Assembly (NCBI RefSeq): GCF_036099295.1
Contig: NZ_CP107976.1
Span: 7,874,001-7,938,000, forward strand
Direction: 5' to 3'
Length of the DNA stretch: 64,000 nucleotides
Origin: Streptomyces sp. NBC_00358
Lineage (GTDB): Bacteria > Actinomycetota > Actinomycetes > Streptomycetales > Streptomycetaceae
The notes under the pieces are model-generated. The model made no database searches, had not been told where the DNA came from, and saw only the letters and a list, made by a program, of their open reading frames with translations. A program made the position numbers and the translations under genes. Below are positions 34,608 to 41,884 of the stretch, piece by piece (positions within the stretch are counted from its first letter, which is position 1; each line of letters begins with the position of its first letter).

Positions 34608-36218
34608 TTGAGGTCCAAGAGACCGACGAAGCGGGTGGCGGCGCTGGGTTCGGCCGGAGCGCTCGTCACGGCGACCCTGATAGCCGGAGCCGTGGCGGCG
34701 CCGACGGCCACCGCCGACTCGCGGCACGGCCGGAGTTACGGCCAGAGCCGCGAGCAGCGCGGAGCGGCCGTCGCCGCGGAGCGGGCCGCCAAGGCCGGGA
34801 TCGACTGGCAGGACTGCCCGGCGGACTGGGGATTCGAGAAGCCGATCCAGTGCGGCTGGGTCAGCGTGCCGCTGGACTACGCCCACCCCTACGGCAAGCA
34901 GATCAAGCTGGCCGTGGACCGCATCGGGAACACCGGCACCAAGGAGGAGCGTCAGGGCGCGCTCGTCTACAACCCGGGTGGTCCCGGCGGTTCGGGCATG
35001 CGCTTCCCGCGCCGGGTCACCACCAAGAGCCCCCTGTGGGTGAACACCGCGAAGGCGTACGACTTCGTGGGCTTCGACCCGCGTGGTGTCGGCCACTCGG
35101 CGCCCATCTCCTGCATCGACCCGCAGGAGTTCGTCAAGGCGCCCAAGGCGGACCCGGTCCCGGACTCCGAGGCGGACAAGCTCGCCCAGCGCAAGCTGGC
35201 CGCGGAGTACGCCGACGGCTGCGCCCAGCGCAGCGGCAAGGCCGTACTGGCGCAGATGACCACGCCCAACACGGCGCGCGACCTCGATGTCATCCGGGCC
35301 GGGCTCGGCGAGAAGAAGCTCAACTACCTGGGCGTCTCCTACGGCACCTACCTCGGAGCCGTCTACGGCACGCTCTTCCCCGGGCACGTGCGCCGCATGA
35401 TCGTCGACAGCGTCGTCGACCCGGCGCGCGAGAACATCTGGTACCAGGCCAACCTGGAACAGGACATCGCCTTCGAGGGCCGCTGGAAGGACTGGGAGGA
35501 CTGGGTCGCCAAGAACGACGCGGCCTTCCACCTCGGCGACACCCGCGCCAAGGTGCAGGACCAGTGGCTGAAGCTGCGTGCCGCAGCGAAGAAGAGCCCG
35601 CTCGGCGGCGTCGTCGGCCCCGCCGAACTGATCTCCTTCTTCCAGAGCGCCCCGTACTACGACTCCTCGTGGGTGCCGGTCGCCTCGGTGTTCAGCAAGT
35701 ACGTCGCCGGTGACACCCAGGCGCTCGTCGACGCGGCGTCGCCCGACCTGAGCGACACGGCGGGCAACATCTCCTCGGAGAACGGCAACGCCGTGTACAC
35801 GGCCGTCGAGTGCGCCGACGCCCAGTGGCCCACGAGCTGGAAGAAGTGGGACCGGGACAACACGCGACTCAACGCCGAATATCCCTTTATGACCTGGGCC
35901 AACGCATGGATGAACCTTCCGTGTGCCTCCTGGCCGGCCAAGCAGCAGTCGCCGGTGGAGGTGAGGACCGGCAAGGGCCTGCCGGCCGTCCTCATCGTGC
36001 AGTCCACGAACGACGCCGCCACGCCCTACCCGGGGGCTGTCGAACTGCACAAGCGGTTCAAGGGCTCCCGCCTGATCACCGAACAGGGTGCGGGCTCGCA
36101 CGGCGTGACCGGTCTGGTCAACCCGTGCATCAACGTGCGGGTGGACTCCTACCTGCTCACCGGCAAGACGGACGCCGCCGACGTGACGTGCGCGCCGCAC
36201 GCCACTCCGCAGCCGTAG
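34608..36218 (+). CDS. Secreted S33 tripeptidyl aminopeptidase-like hydrolase
   Basis: The 536-residue enzyme is an alpha/beta hydrolase of the Streptomyces Tap/Slp family, which releases tripeptides or acts on proline peptides outside the cell. TTG at 34608 is the likely start: GGGGAGGTCACAC lies just upstream and a signal peptide follows (RSKRPTKRVAALGSAGALV, then hydrophobic and ATA-rich to about residue 37). The oxyanion stretch is YNPGGPGGSG, the nucleophile Ser is in LGVSYGTYLG, and the C-terminal TAP-like domain holds STNDAATPYPGA (Asp) and GAGSHGVTG (His). It begins 168 bases after ureD and has its own strong terminator. Confidence 0.9.
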   Translation: MRSKRPTKRVAALGSAGALVTATLIAGAVAAPTATADSRHGRSYGQSREQRGAAVAAERAAKAGIDWQDCPADWGFEKPIQCGWVSVPLDYAHPYGKQIKLAVDRIGNTGTKEERQGALVYNPGGPGGSGMRFPRRVTTKSPLWVNTAKAYDFVGFDPRGVGHSAPISCIDPQEFVKAPKADPVPDSEADKLAQRKLAAEYADGCAQRSGKAVLAQMTTPNTARDLDVIRAGLGEKKLNYLGVSYGTYLGAVYGTLFPGHVRRMIVDSVVDPARENIWYQANLEQDIAFEGRWKDWEDWVAKNDAAFHLGDTRAKVQDQWLKLRAAAKKSPLGGVVGPAELISFFQSAPYYDSSWVPVASVFSKYVAGDTQALVDAASPDLSDTAGNISSENGNAVYTAVECADAQWPTSWKKWDRDNTRLNAEYPFMTWANAWMNLPCASWPAKQQSPVEVRTGKGLPAVLIVQSTNDAATPYPGAVELHKRFKGSRLITEQGAGSHGVTGLVNPCINVRVDSYLLTGKTDAADVTCAPHATPQP

Positions 36219-36230
36219 TCCTTGTCGCAT

Positions 36231-36263
36231 GAGGGGGCGGCCGGTTCGTCCGGCCGCCCCCTC
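36231..36263. terminator. Bidirectional terminator between converging genes
   Basis: A perfect 14-base stem, GAGGGGGCGGCCGG (36231-36244) with its complement at 36250-36263 and a 5-base loop, sits 12 bases after the peptidase stop and 31 bases from the acyltransferase stop on the other strand. It can serve both transcripts. Confidence 0.85.
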
Positions 36264-36294
36264 CGTCGTGCGCTCGGGTGCCCGGCCCGTCAAC

Positions 36295-37020
36295 TCAACT
36301 CAAGGGCATGCGGGGGAACTTGCGTCCCGCCTCCGCCTTCTCCGCGGCGTCCTCGGCCTTGACGACGGCCGCGTACCGGTCGACGTACTCCTGCTCGGAG
36401 AGGGTCAGGATGGCGTACATGATCTCGTCGGTGATGGCACGCAGAATGGCCTTCTCGCCCTCCATCCCGGCATAGCGCGAGAAGTCGAGGGGCTTGCCGA
36501 AGCGGATCACCACGGGGTGGATCCGCGGGAGCTTCCTGCCCGGGGGCTGGGCCTCGAAGGTGCCGATCATCGCGCACGGGATGACCGGGGCCTGGGCCCG
36601 GAGGGCCATCACCGCCACACCGACCTTGCCCTTGTAGAGCCGTCCGTCGTGCGAGCGGGTGCCTTCGGGGTAGATGCCGAGCAACTCGTCCTTGCGCAGC
36701 ACGCCGAGCCCCTCGCGGATCGCGGCCTGCCCCGCCTCCTTGCCGGAACGGTCCACCGGGATCTGCCCGATGCTGCGGAAGAAGACCGCCGTCAGCCGGC
36801 CCTTGATACCGGGCCCGGTGAAGTACTCGGCCTTCGCCAGGAAGGTGATCCGGCGTTTCAGGATCGCCGGCATCAGGAAGTGGTCCGCGAAGGACAGGTG
36901 ATTGCCTGCCACGATGGCGGGGCCCGACGACGGTACGTGCTCAAGGCCCTCGATCCGAGGCCGGAAGACCAGCCTCAACAAGGGACCCAGAAGCACATAT
37001 TTGAGTACGTAATAAAACAC
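36295..37020 (-). CDS. plsC: 1-acyl-sn-glycerol-3-phosphate acyltransferase (PlsC family)
   Basis: This 241-residue membrane-associated acyltransferase adds an acyl chain to lysophosphatidate or a related glycerolipid. The HX4D catalytic motif is NHLSFAD (about 39-45) and the substrate motif is IYPEGTRS. The GTG at 37020 is chosen because homology (FYYVLKYVLLGPLLRL, a membrane-anchoring helix) begins there and AGGAG precedes it. It faces the S33 peptidase tail to tail across a shared terminator. Confidence 0.87.
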   Translation of the reverse strand: MFYYVLKYVLLGPLLRLVFRPRIEGLEHVPSSGPAIVAGNHLSFADHFLMPAILKRRITFLAKAEYFTGPGIKGRLTAVFFRSIGQIPVDRSGKEAGQAAIREGLGVLRKDELLGIYPEGTRSHDGRLYKGKVGVAVMALRAQAPVIPCAMIGTFEAQPPGRKLPRIHPVVIRFGKPLDFSRYAGMEGEKAILRAITDEIMYAILTLSEQEYVDRYAAVVKAEDAAEKAEAGRKFPRMPLS

Positions 37021-37102
37021 TGGGGCGCTCCTCGTTTCCCCCGGGGAGCGATCAGTGTAGGCGCGGCCGTCGCCGGGCGTAACCGCTGCGGTGTCACCCT
37101 CT

Positions 37103-37137
37103 GTGGCCACTTGGCCGGTATCGGATCCCTTGCGTCA
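37103..37137. repeat. Left copy of a 35-base direct repeat
   Basis: Bases 37103-37137 match 37951-37985 at 30 of 35 positions in the same orientation (both begin GTGGCCAC and end GCGTCA). The right copy covers the last codons of the ornithine aminotransferase gene, so the left copy looks like a displaced piece of that 3' end. Confidence 0.6.
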
Positions 37138-37214
37138 CTGCCGACCGCACGGACCCCTGGAAGCTGCGGGAGTTCCGCGGCCGTGACGGCGACGGCGGCG
37201 TCGGCCGGACGGCC

Positions 37215-37736
37215 GTGCCACGCGTGCGCTTGACCGGAATCCCCTCGTCCGTCGTGCCCGACCGGGTCACCCACTGCACCTGGCCCGCCGTCCCCGGCGC
37301 CCTCCCGGAGTGGACGACGGTCCGGGCCGGGGCGGCCGTCCGGGGCGCGATCGAGCTCAACCGCGGCTCGGGTGAACTGGAGGTCGGACTGCTCGCCGCC
37401 GACGGCACCCGGTACGGCCTGACCAGGCACCGCCCGGGGGCGCCGTGGAAGGAGACCGAGGTCTCCCGGCAGCCGGAGTGGACCCACACGGCGCTGCGCG
37501 GCATCCGGCAGGGGGTCGCCCGCGCCACCGCGGGGCCGTACGGCGTGTCCGTGGTGACCGAGACCGGGGCGAAGGCCAGGGAGTACACCCTCCGCACCGG
37601 ACCGGCGCGACTCGTCGGGCTGCACGCCGGCGCCGACGGGAACCTCCATGTGGCGGCCCTGGCCGACGGCAAGGTCCGGTGCTGGTCCGAGACCTGGGCG
37701 GAGAACTGGATGCCGGTCGGACTGTGGGAGGGGTGA
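37215..37736 (+). CDS. Hypothetical protein, flanked by short direct repeats
   Basis: I do not recognise this protein of about 173 residues. It has beta-rich, hydrophilic sequence with several Trp residues and no signal peptide or membrane segment, and third codon positions are strongly GC, which supports a coding role. GTG 37215 is the first available start. The frame stays open and looks coding (DPWKLREFRGRDG) for some 100 bases upstream but offers no start codon there, so the N-terminus may be misjudged or the gene damaged. It lies between the two copies of a 35-base direct repeat and faces the ornithine aminotransferase gene. Confidence 0.6.
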   Translation: MPRVRLTGIPSSVVPDRVTHCTWPAVPGALPEWTTVRAGAAVRGAIELNRGSGELEVGLLAADGTRYGLTRHRPGAPWKETEVSRQPEWTHTALRGIRQGVARATAGPYGVSVVTETGAKAREYTLRTGPARLVGLHAGADGNLHVAALADGKVRCWSETWAENWMPVGLWEG

Positions 37737-37950
37737 TCGAGGGGCCGGGCGCCGGGATCGGGCGACCGCGGACGGGACCCGGGAGACGGGCCCGGGCGGC
37801 CGCCGTCCAGGAGACGGGAAGACGGTCCTCGCACCGCGAAGGGAAGAAGGTCCTCGCACCGTGACGGGCGGGCGCCTCTGCGCCCGCCCGCGGTCGAGCG
37901 GCCGGTATCCCTGCGGTGACCACTGGGCCGAGGGGCAGGTGCCCCCTCCG

Positions 37951-37985
37951 GTGGCCACGGGGCCGGTGTCAGATCCCTCGCGTCA
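37951..37985. repeat. Right copy of the 35-base direct repeat (3' end of rocD)
   Basis: This copy includes the stop codon and last residues (TRGI) of the ornithine aminotransferase gene and about 18 bases beyond it. See the left copy at 37103-37137. Between the copies, GGTCCTCGCACCG is also repeated (37824-37836 and 37849-37861). Confidence 0.6.
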
Positions 37986-39219
37986 GGACCTTCTCCAGAG
38001 CGCCCAGAGCCGACTGGAGCTCCTCGGCCGTGATGGTGAGCGGCGGCGCCAGCCGAATGGTCGAACCGTGCGTGTCCTTGACCAGGATCCCCTCGTCCAT
38101 CAGGCCCCGGCTGATCTCGCGGCCCGTGCCGATGGACGGGTCGATGTCGACACCCGCCCACAGCCCGCGCGAGCGGAAGCCCTCGACACCCCGGCCCACC
38201 AGGGCCGCCAGCCCGTCCCGCAGCAGCACACCCAGCTCGGACGCCCTCCGCTGGTACTCACCGGTCTCCAGCAGGCCCACGACCGCCGAGCCGACCGCCG
38301 CGGCCAGCGGATTGCCGCCGAACGTCGATCCGTGCTCACCAGGACGCAGCACCTCCAGCACGTCCCGGCGCCCGACGACCGCGGAGACCGGCACGATGCC
38401 GCCGCCGAGCGCCTTGCCGAGCAGCAGCAGGTCGGGGACGACCGACTCGTGGTCCACCGCCAGCGTGGTGCCGGTACGGCCGAGGCCGGACTGGATCTCG
38501 TCCGCGACGAACAGGCAGCCGGTGCGGGTGGTGAGCTCGCGGACGCCGGCGAGATAGCCGTCGTCCGGGATGACCACGCCCGCCTCGCCCTGGATGGGCT
38601 CGATGAGCACCGCGGCCGTCGTCTCGTCGATCGCCGCTTCGAGCGCGGCCAGGTCGTTGTACGGAACGACCCGGAAGCCGGGGGTGAAGGGGCCGAAGCC
38701 GGAGCGGGCGCTCTCGTCGGTGGAGAAGCTGACGATCGTGGTCGTACGGCCGTGGAAGTTGTCGGCCGCCACCACGATGGTCGCCCGGCCGGGCTCGACG
38801 CCCTTCACCTCGTACGCCCATTTGCGGGCCACCTTGATGGCGCTCTCCACCGCCTCGGCGCCCGTGTTCATCGGCAGGACCATGTCCAGGCCCGTCAACG
38901 CGGCCAGGGACTCGGCGAATCCGGCCAGCCTGTCGTTGTGGAAGGCCCGCGAGGTGAGGGTGAGCCGGTCGAGCTGGCGGTGGGCCGCCTCGATCAGCAC
39001 CGGGTTGCGGTGGCCGAAGTTGAGGGCCGAGTAGCCCGCCAGCATGTCGAGGTAGCGGCGGCCCTCGACATCCTCGACCCAGGTGCCCTCGGCCCGCGCG
39101 ACGACCACCGGCAGCGGGTGGTAGTTGTGCGCCAGGACGGGTTCCTCGGCCCGTATCAGTTCGTCGGAGCTGCGCGTACCGGCTACGGGGGACCCGGTCG
39201 TACGGGCGGGAGCGGTCAT
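37969..39219 (-). CDS. rocD: Ornithine aminotransferase
   Basis: This 416-residue PLP enzyme transfers the delta-amino group of ornithine to 2-oxoglutarate, giving glutamate semialdehyde, a step in arginine catabolism. Class III aminotransferase marks are YSALNFGHRNP, MNTGAEAVESAIK, LFVADEIQSGLGRTG and the PLP Lys in LLGKALGGGIVP. The ATG at 39219 follows AGGAGATCCGCTC and overlaps the dimethylargininase stop by four bases (ATGA), so the two are translated together. The product chain citrulline, ornithine, glutamate semialdehyde suggests use of methylarginine or arginine as a nitrogen source. Confidence 0.92.
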   Translation of the reverse strand: MTAPARTTGSPVAGTRSSDELIRAEEPVLAHNYHPLPVVVARAEGTWVEDVEGRRYLDMLAGYSALNFGHRNPVLIEAAHRQLDRLTLTSRAFHNDRLAGFAESLAALTGLDMVLPMNTGAEAVESAIKVARKWAYEVKGVEPGRATIVVAADNFHGRTTTIVSFSTDESARSGFGPFTPGFRVVPYNDLAALEAAIDETTAAVLIEPIQGEAGVVIPDDGYLAGVRELTTRTGCLFVADEIQSGLGRTGTTLAVDHESVVPDLLLLGKALGGGIVPVSAVVGRRDVLEVLRPGEHGSTFGGNPLAAAVGSAVVGLLETGEYQRRASELGVLLRDGLAALVGRGVEGFRSRGLWAGVDIDPSIGTGREISRGLMDEGILVKDTHGSTIRLAPPLTITAEELQSALGALEKVLTRGI

Positions 39220-40028
39220 GAGCGGATCTCCTGAGTGCAGCACTTGATGCCGCCGCCGGCCTTGTGGAACTCCGACAGGTCGACGGGGACGGGGACGTAG
39301 CCGTGGCGGGCGAGCTGGTCCGCGAGGGCCTCGGCGCGCGGCGCGATGAAGACGTGACGGCCGTCGGAGACCGAGTTGAGGCCGAAGGCGAGGGCGTCGT
39401 CGCGGGTCGCGAGCACCGCGTCGGGGAACAGCCGGGTCAGCACCTCGCGGCTGCCCGGTGAGAACGCCTGCGGGTAGTACGCGATGTTGTCGTCGTCGAG
39501 GGCGAAGAGCGCGGTGTCCAGGTGGTAGAAGAGCGGATCAACGAGCTGAAGGCTGATCACCGGGACGCCGAAGAACTCCTGGACCTCGCGATGGGCCTCG
39601 GGCGTCGTACGGAATCCGGTGCCCGCGAGGACGTACCGGCCCGTCGGGACGAGATCACCCTCGCCCTCGCACACCGACTCGGGGCGGTAGACGTCGAAAC
39701 CGGCCGCCTTGAACCAGGTCTCGTACGCGGTGGACTCGGGGCGGCGTTCGGGCGCGTGGAAGGACGAGCCGAAGACCCGGCCCCCGAGCACGAGCGCGCA
39801 GTTCGCGGCGAAGACCATGTCGGGCAGGCCGGCGACGGGTTCGATCGAGTCGACGGTGTGGCCGTACGCGCGATAGGCGCTGATCAGCGCCTGCCACTGA
39901 TCGCGCGCGAGACCGACGTCCACGGGGTCGTCGGGACGCATCCAGGGGTTGATCGCGTACTGCACGGCGAAGTGTCTGGGTTCGCAGACGAGAAAGCGCC
40001 GGGGACGCGGCACACGGCTGTCGGGCAC
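39216..40028 (-). CDS. ddaH: Dimethylargininase (N(G),N(G)-dimethylarginine dimethylaminohydrolase)
   Basis: This 270-residue enzyme of the guanidino-group-modifying superfamily hydrolyses methylated arginine to citrulline and methylamine. Landmarks are GLPDMVFAANCALVLGG (substrate Asp), the catalytic His in FYHLDTALFAL, and the C-terminal nucleophile Cys in AGGGIKCCTQEIRS. The start is GTG 40028, with GGAGGAACCCCTCT upstream. It is directly followed by rocD and preceded by an Lrp-type regulator on the same strand with a palindrome between them. Confidence 0.9.
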   Translation of the reverse strand: MPDSRVPRPRRFLVCEPRHFAVQYAINPWMRPDDPVDVGLARDQWQALISAYRAYGHTVDSIEPVAGLPDMVFAANCALVLGGRVFGSSFHAPERRPESTAYETWFKAAGFDVYRPESVCEGEGDLVPTGRYVLAGTGFRTTPEAHREVQEFFGVPVISLQLVDPLFYHLDTALFALDDDNIAYYPQAFSPGSREVLTRLFPDAVLATRDDALAFGLNSVSDGRHVFIAPRAEALADQLARHGYVPVPVDLSEFHKAGGGIKCCTQEIRS

Positions 40029-40115
40029 AGAGGGGTTCCTCCGCTTCCTGCGGTGTCGACTGGTGGGATGCCTCCACGGTAGGAAACGGGGGATACGGGC
40101 GACAAGCGACGAGAG

Positions 40116-40146
40116 CTGCGCGTATACGCAGTACTGCTGCGTGATC
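40116..40146. promoter_or_regulatory. Lrp-type box between lrp and ddaH
   Basis: A perfect palindrome GCGTATACGC at 40120-40129 is embedded in repeated CTGCG/CGCAG half-sites, within the 125-base gap upstream of ddaH. Such TATA-centred dyads suit an Lrp/AsnC dimer. That the adjacent Lrp protein binds it is inference. Confidence 0.5.
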
Positions 40147-40153
40147 GGCTGGG

Positions 40154-40657
40154 TCAGCGCACGTTTCCTGCGTCGTCCGGAGCCGCGTGGGTCGCTCCGG
40201 CCTCCGGGGCCTCGGGCAGCAGATGGGAGAGCACCATGTAGCTGACCGTCTTCCGGATGAAGGGCTCCACCCGGATGCGCTCCAGCACCTCCTCGAAGTG
40301 CTCCACATCGACGGCCCGTACGTGCAGCAGCGCGTCAGCGCCCCCGGTCACGGTCATCGCCGCGGTGATCTCCGGATGGTTGCGCACCACCTCCGCGAGC
40401 CGCCGGGGCGGCGCGGCGCCCTCGCAGTACACCTCCACGTACGCCTCCGTGCGCCAGCCCAGTGCCGCGGGTTTCACCGTGGCCGTGAAACCGGTGATCA
40501 CACCCGTCTCGCGCAGCCGGTCGACGCGGCGCTTGACGGCCGTCGCGGACAGTCCGACCGCGGCGCCGATCTCCGCGAAGCTCGTCCTGGCATTGGCCAT
40601 CAAGGCCGTGATGATCTTGCGGTCGAGCTCGTCGAACATCGCGGGCTTGCTGTTCAT
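40154..40657 (-). CDS. Lrp/AsnC-family transcriptional regulator
   Basis: This 167-residue protein has an AsnC-type helix-turn-helix (about 8-60, FDELDRKIITALMANARTSF and LSATAVKRRVDRL) and a RAM ligand-binding domain (about 70-150, VEVYCEGA, TVTGGADALLHVRAVD). It lies upstream of ddaH and rocD on the same strand and probably controls them in response to arginine, ornithine or a related amino acid. Start 40657 is chosen for homology; the ribosome site is poor. It diverges from the LytTR response regulator. Confidence 0.88.
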   Translation of the reverse strand: MNSKPAMFDELDRKIITALMANARTSFAEIGAAVGLSATAVKRRVDRLRETGVITGFTATVKPAALGWRTEAYVEVYCEGAAPPRRLAEVVRNHPEITAAMTVTGGADALLHVRAVDVEHFEEVLERIRVEPFIRKTVSYMVLSHLLPEAPEAGATHAAPDDAGNVR

Positions 40658-40741
40658 GGCGGCACTGTATCCAGCGGCAACCGCCGACCGGCCGGGGACA
40701 ACGGCCATGTCCCGCACATGTCCAGCCACGCGAATCGCTCT

Positions 40742-40747
40742 TACACT
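40742..40747 (+). promoter_or_regulatory. -10 element of a probable leaderless transcript (response regulator)
   Basis: TACACT ends eight bases before the ATG at 40756, with no ribosome site between them, as expected for a leaderless message. No clear -35 is visible. Confidence 0.45.
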
Positions 40748-40755
40748 CCACTCTC

Positions 40756-41511
40756 ATGCTGCGCGCGCTCGCCGTCGACGACGAACAACCCTCGCTCGAG
40801 GAACTCCTCTATCTGCTCAACGCCGATCCCCGGATCGGCAGCGCCGAGGGCGCGAGCGACGCGACCGAGGCACTGCGCAGGATCAACCGGGCCCTGCAGT
40901 CCGGACCCGGCGGACCCGAGGCGATCGACGTCGTCTTCCTCGACATCCACATGCCGGGCCTGGACGGGCTCGACCTCGCCCGGCTGCTCGGCGGGTTCGC
41001 CCAGCCGCCGCTCGTCGTGTTCGTGACCGCCCACGAGGGATTCGCCGTGCAGGCCTTCGACCTCAAGGCCGTCGACTACGTCCTGAAGCCCGTACGCCGC
41101 GAACGGCTCGCCGAGGCGGTCCGGCGGGCCGTCCAACTGAGGGACACCGCACCCCTGATCCCCGTCCACGAGCCCGACCCCGACCACATATCCGTCGAAC
41201 TCGGCGGCGTGACCCGCTTCGTGGCCGTCGAGGACATCACCCACGTCGAGGCCCACGGCGACTACGCCCGGCTGCACACCGCGCAGGGCAGTCACCTGGT
41301 GCGCATCCCGCTGTCCACCCTCGAAGAGCGCTGGCGCTCCCGCGGGTTCGTCCGCATCCACCGGCGCCATCTCGTCGCCCTGCGCCACATCGGCGAACTC
41401 CGCCTGGACGCGGGCACGGTGAGCGTCCTCGTCGACTCCGTCGAACTCCAGGTCAGCCGCCGGCACGCCCGCCAACTGCGCGACCTGCTGCTGCGCCGGA
41501 CCACGAGCTGA
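40756..41511 (+). CDS. LytTR-family response regulator
   Basis: This 251-residue protein has a receiver domain (1-120), with acidic pocket in AVDDEQPSLEEL, phospho-acceptor Asp in VVFLDIHMPGLDG and the conserved Lys in DYVLKPVRRERL. Its C-terminal LytTR DNA-binding domain (about 145-248) contains HVEAHGDYARLHTAQG and FVRIHRRHLVALRHI. It starts an operon with a DUF485-like protein, a symporter and a LytS-type kinase, so it probably controls transport of the compound sensed by the kinase. Confidence 0.93.
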   Translation: MLRALAVDDEQPSLEELLYLLNADPRIGSAEGASDATEALRRINRALQSGPGGPEAIDVVFLDIHMPGLDGLDLARLLGGFAQPPLVVFVTAHEGFAVQAFDLKAVDYVLKPVRRERLAEAVRRAVQLRDTAPLIPVHEPDPDHISVELGGVTRFVAVEDITHVEAHGDYARLHTAQGSHLVRIPLSTLEERWRSRGFVRIHRRHLVALRHIGELRLDAGTVSVLVDSVELQVSRRHARQLRDLLLRRTTS

Positions 41512-41521
41512 GGAGCACCGC

Positions 41522-41881
41522 GTGCCGCAGGACCCCACCGACCGCCGTGTGGTCGTCACCGGAGCGCCCCGGCGCACCCTCCGGACGTCCGGCTACTACC
41601 GGCCGAGGACCGAGATCGACGAGCAGACCACACTCGGCCACACCTACGTCCGCTCGCTGATGCGCAGTCAATTTCGCGCTGCCAGTGTGACGTTGGCCGT
41701 CCTGGTGCTGCTCGTCGGACCGCTGCCACTGGTCTTCGCGGCGATGCCGGACGGCTCGGCCCTCGAATGGGCCGTCCTCGGCTTCGGCGTGTACCCGCCG
41801 CTCGTACTGCTCGCCCGCTGGTACGTGCGGCGGGCGGAACGCAACGAGAAGGACTTCGTGCGCCTGGTCGAGGACCGCTGA
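41522..41881 (+). CDS. Small DUF485-like membrane protein
   Basis: This 119-residue protein has a polar N-terminus, two hydrophobic segments (about 55-75 and 82-98) and a charged C-terminus (RRAERNEKDFVRLVED). This is the build of the small DUF485-type partners encoded just before sodium:solute symporters of the ActP group. GTG 41522 follows GAGGAGCACCGC. It lies 10 bases after the response regulator and 3 bases before the symporter. The family name is by pattern, not by a search. Confidence 0.75.
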   Translation: MPQDPTDRRVVVTGAPRRTLRTSGYYRPRTEIDEQTTLGHTYVRSLMRSQFRAASVTLAVLVLLVGPLPLVFAAMPDGSALEWAVLGFGVYPPLVLLARWYVRRAERNEKDFVRLVEDR

Positions 41882-41884
41882 ACC

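Noticed and set aside
36231..36263. Strong hairpin considered as an attachment site or element end
   Set aside because: It sits between two converging stops with no recombinase nearby, so a shared terminator explains it fully.
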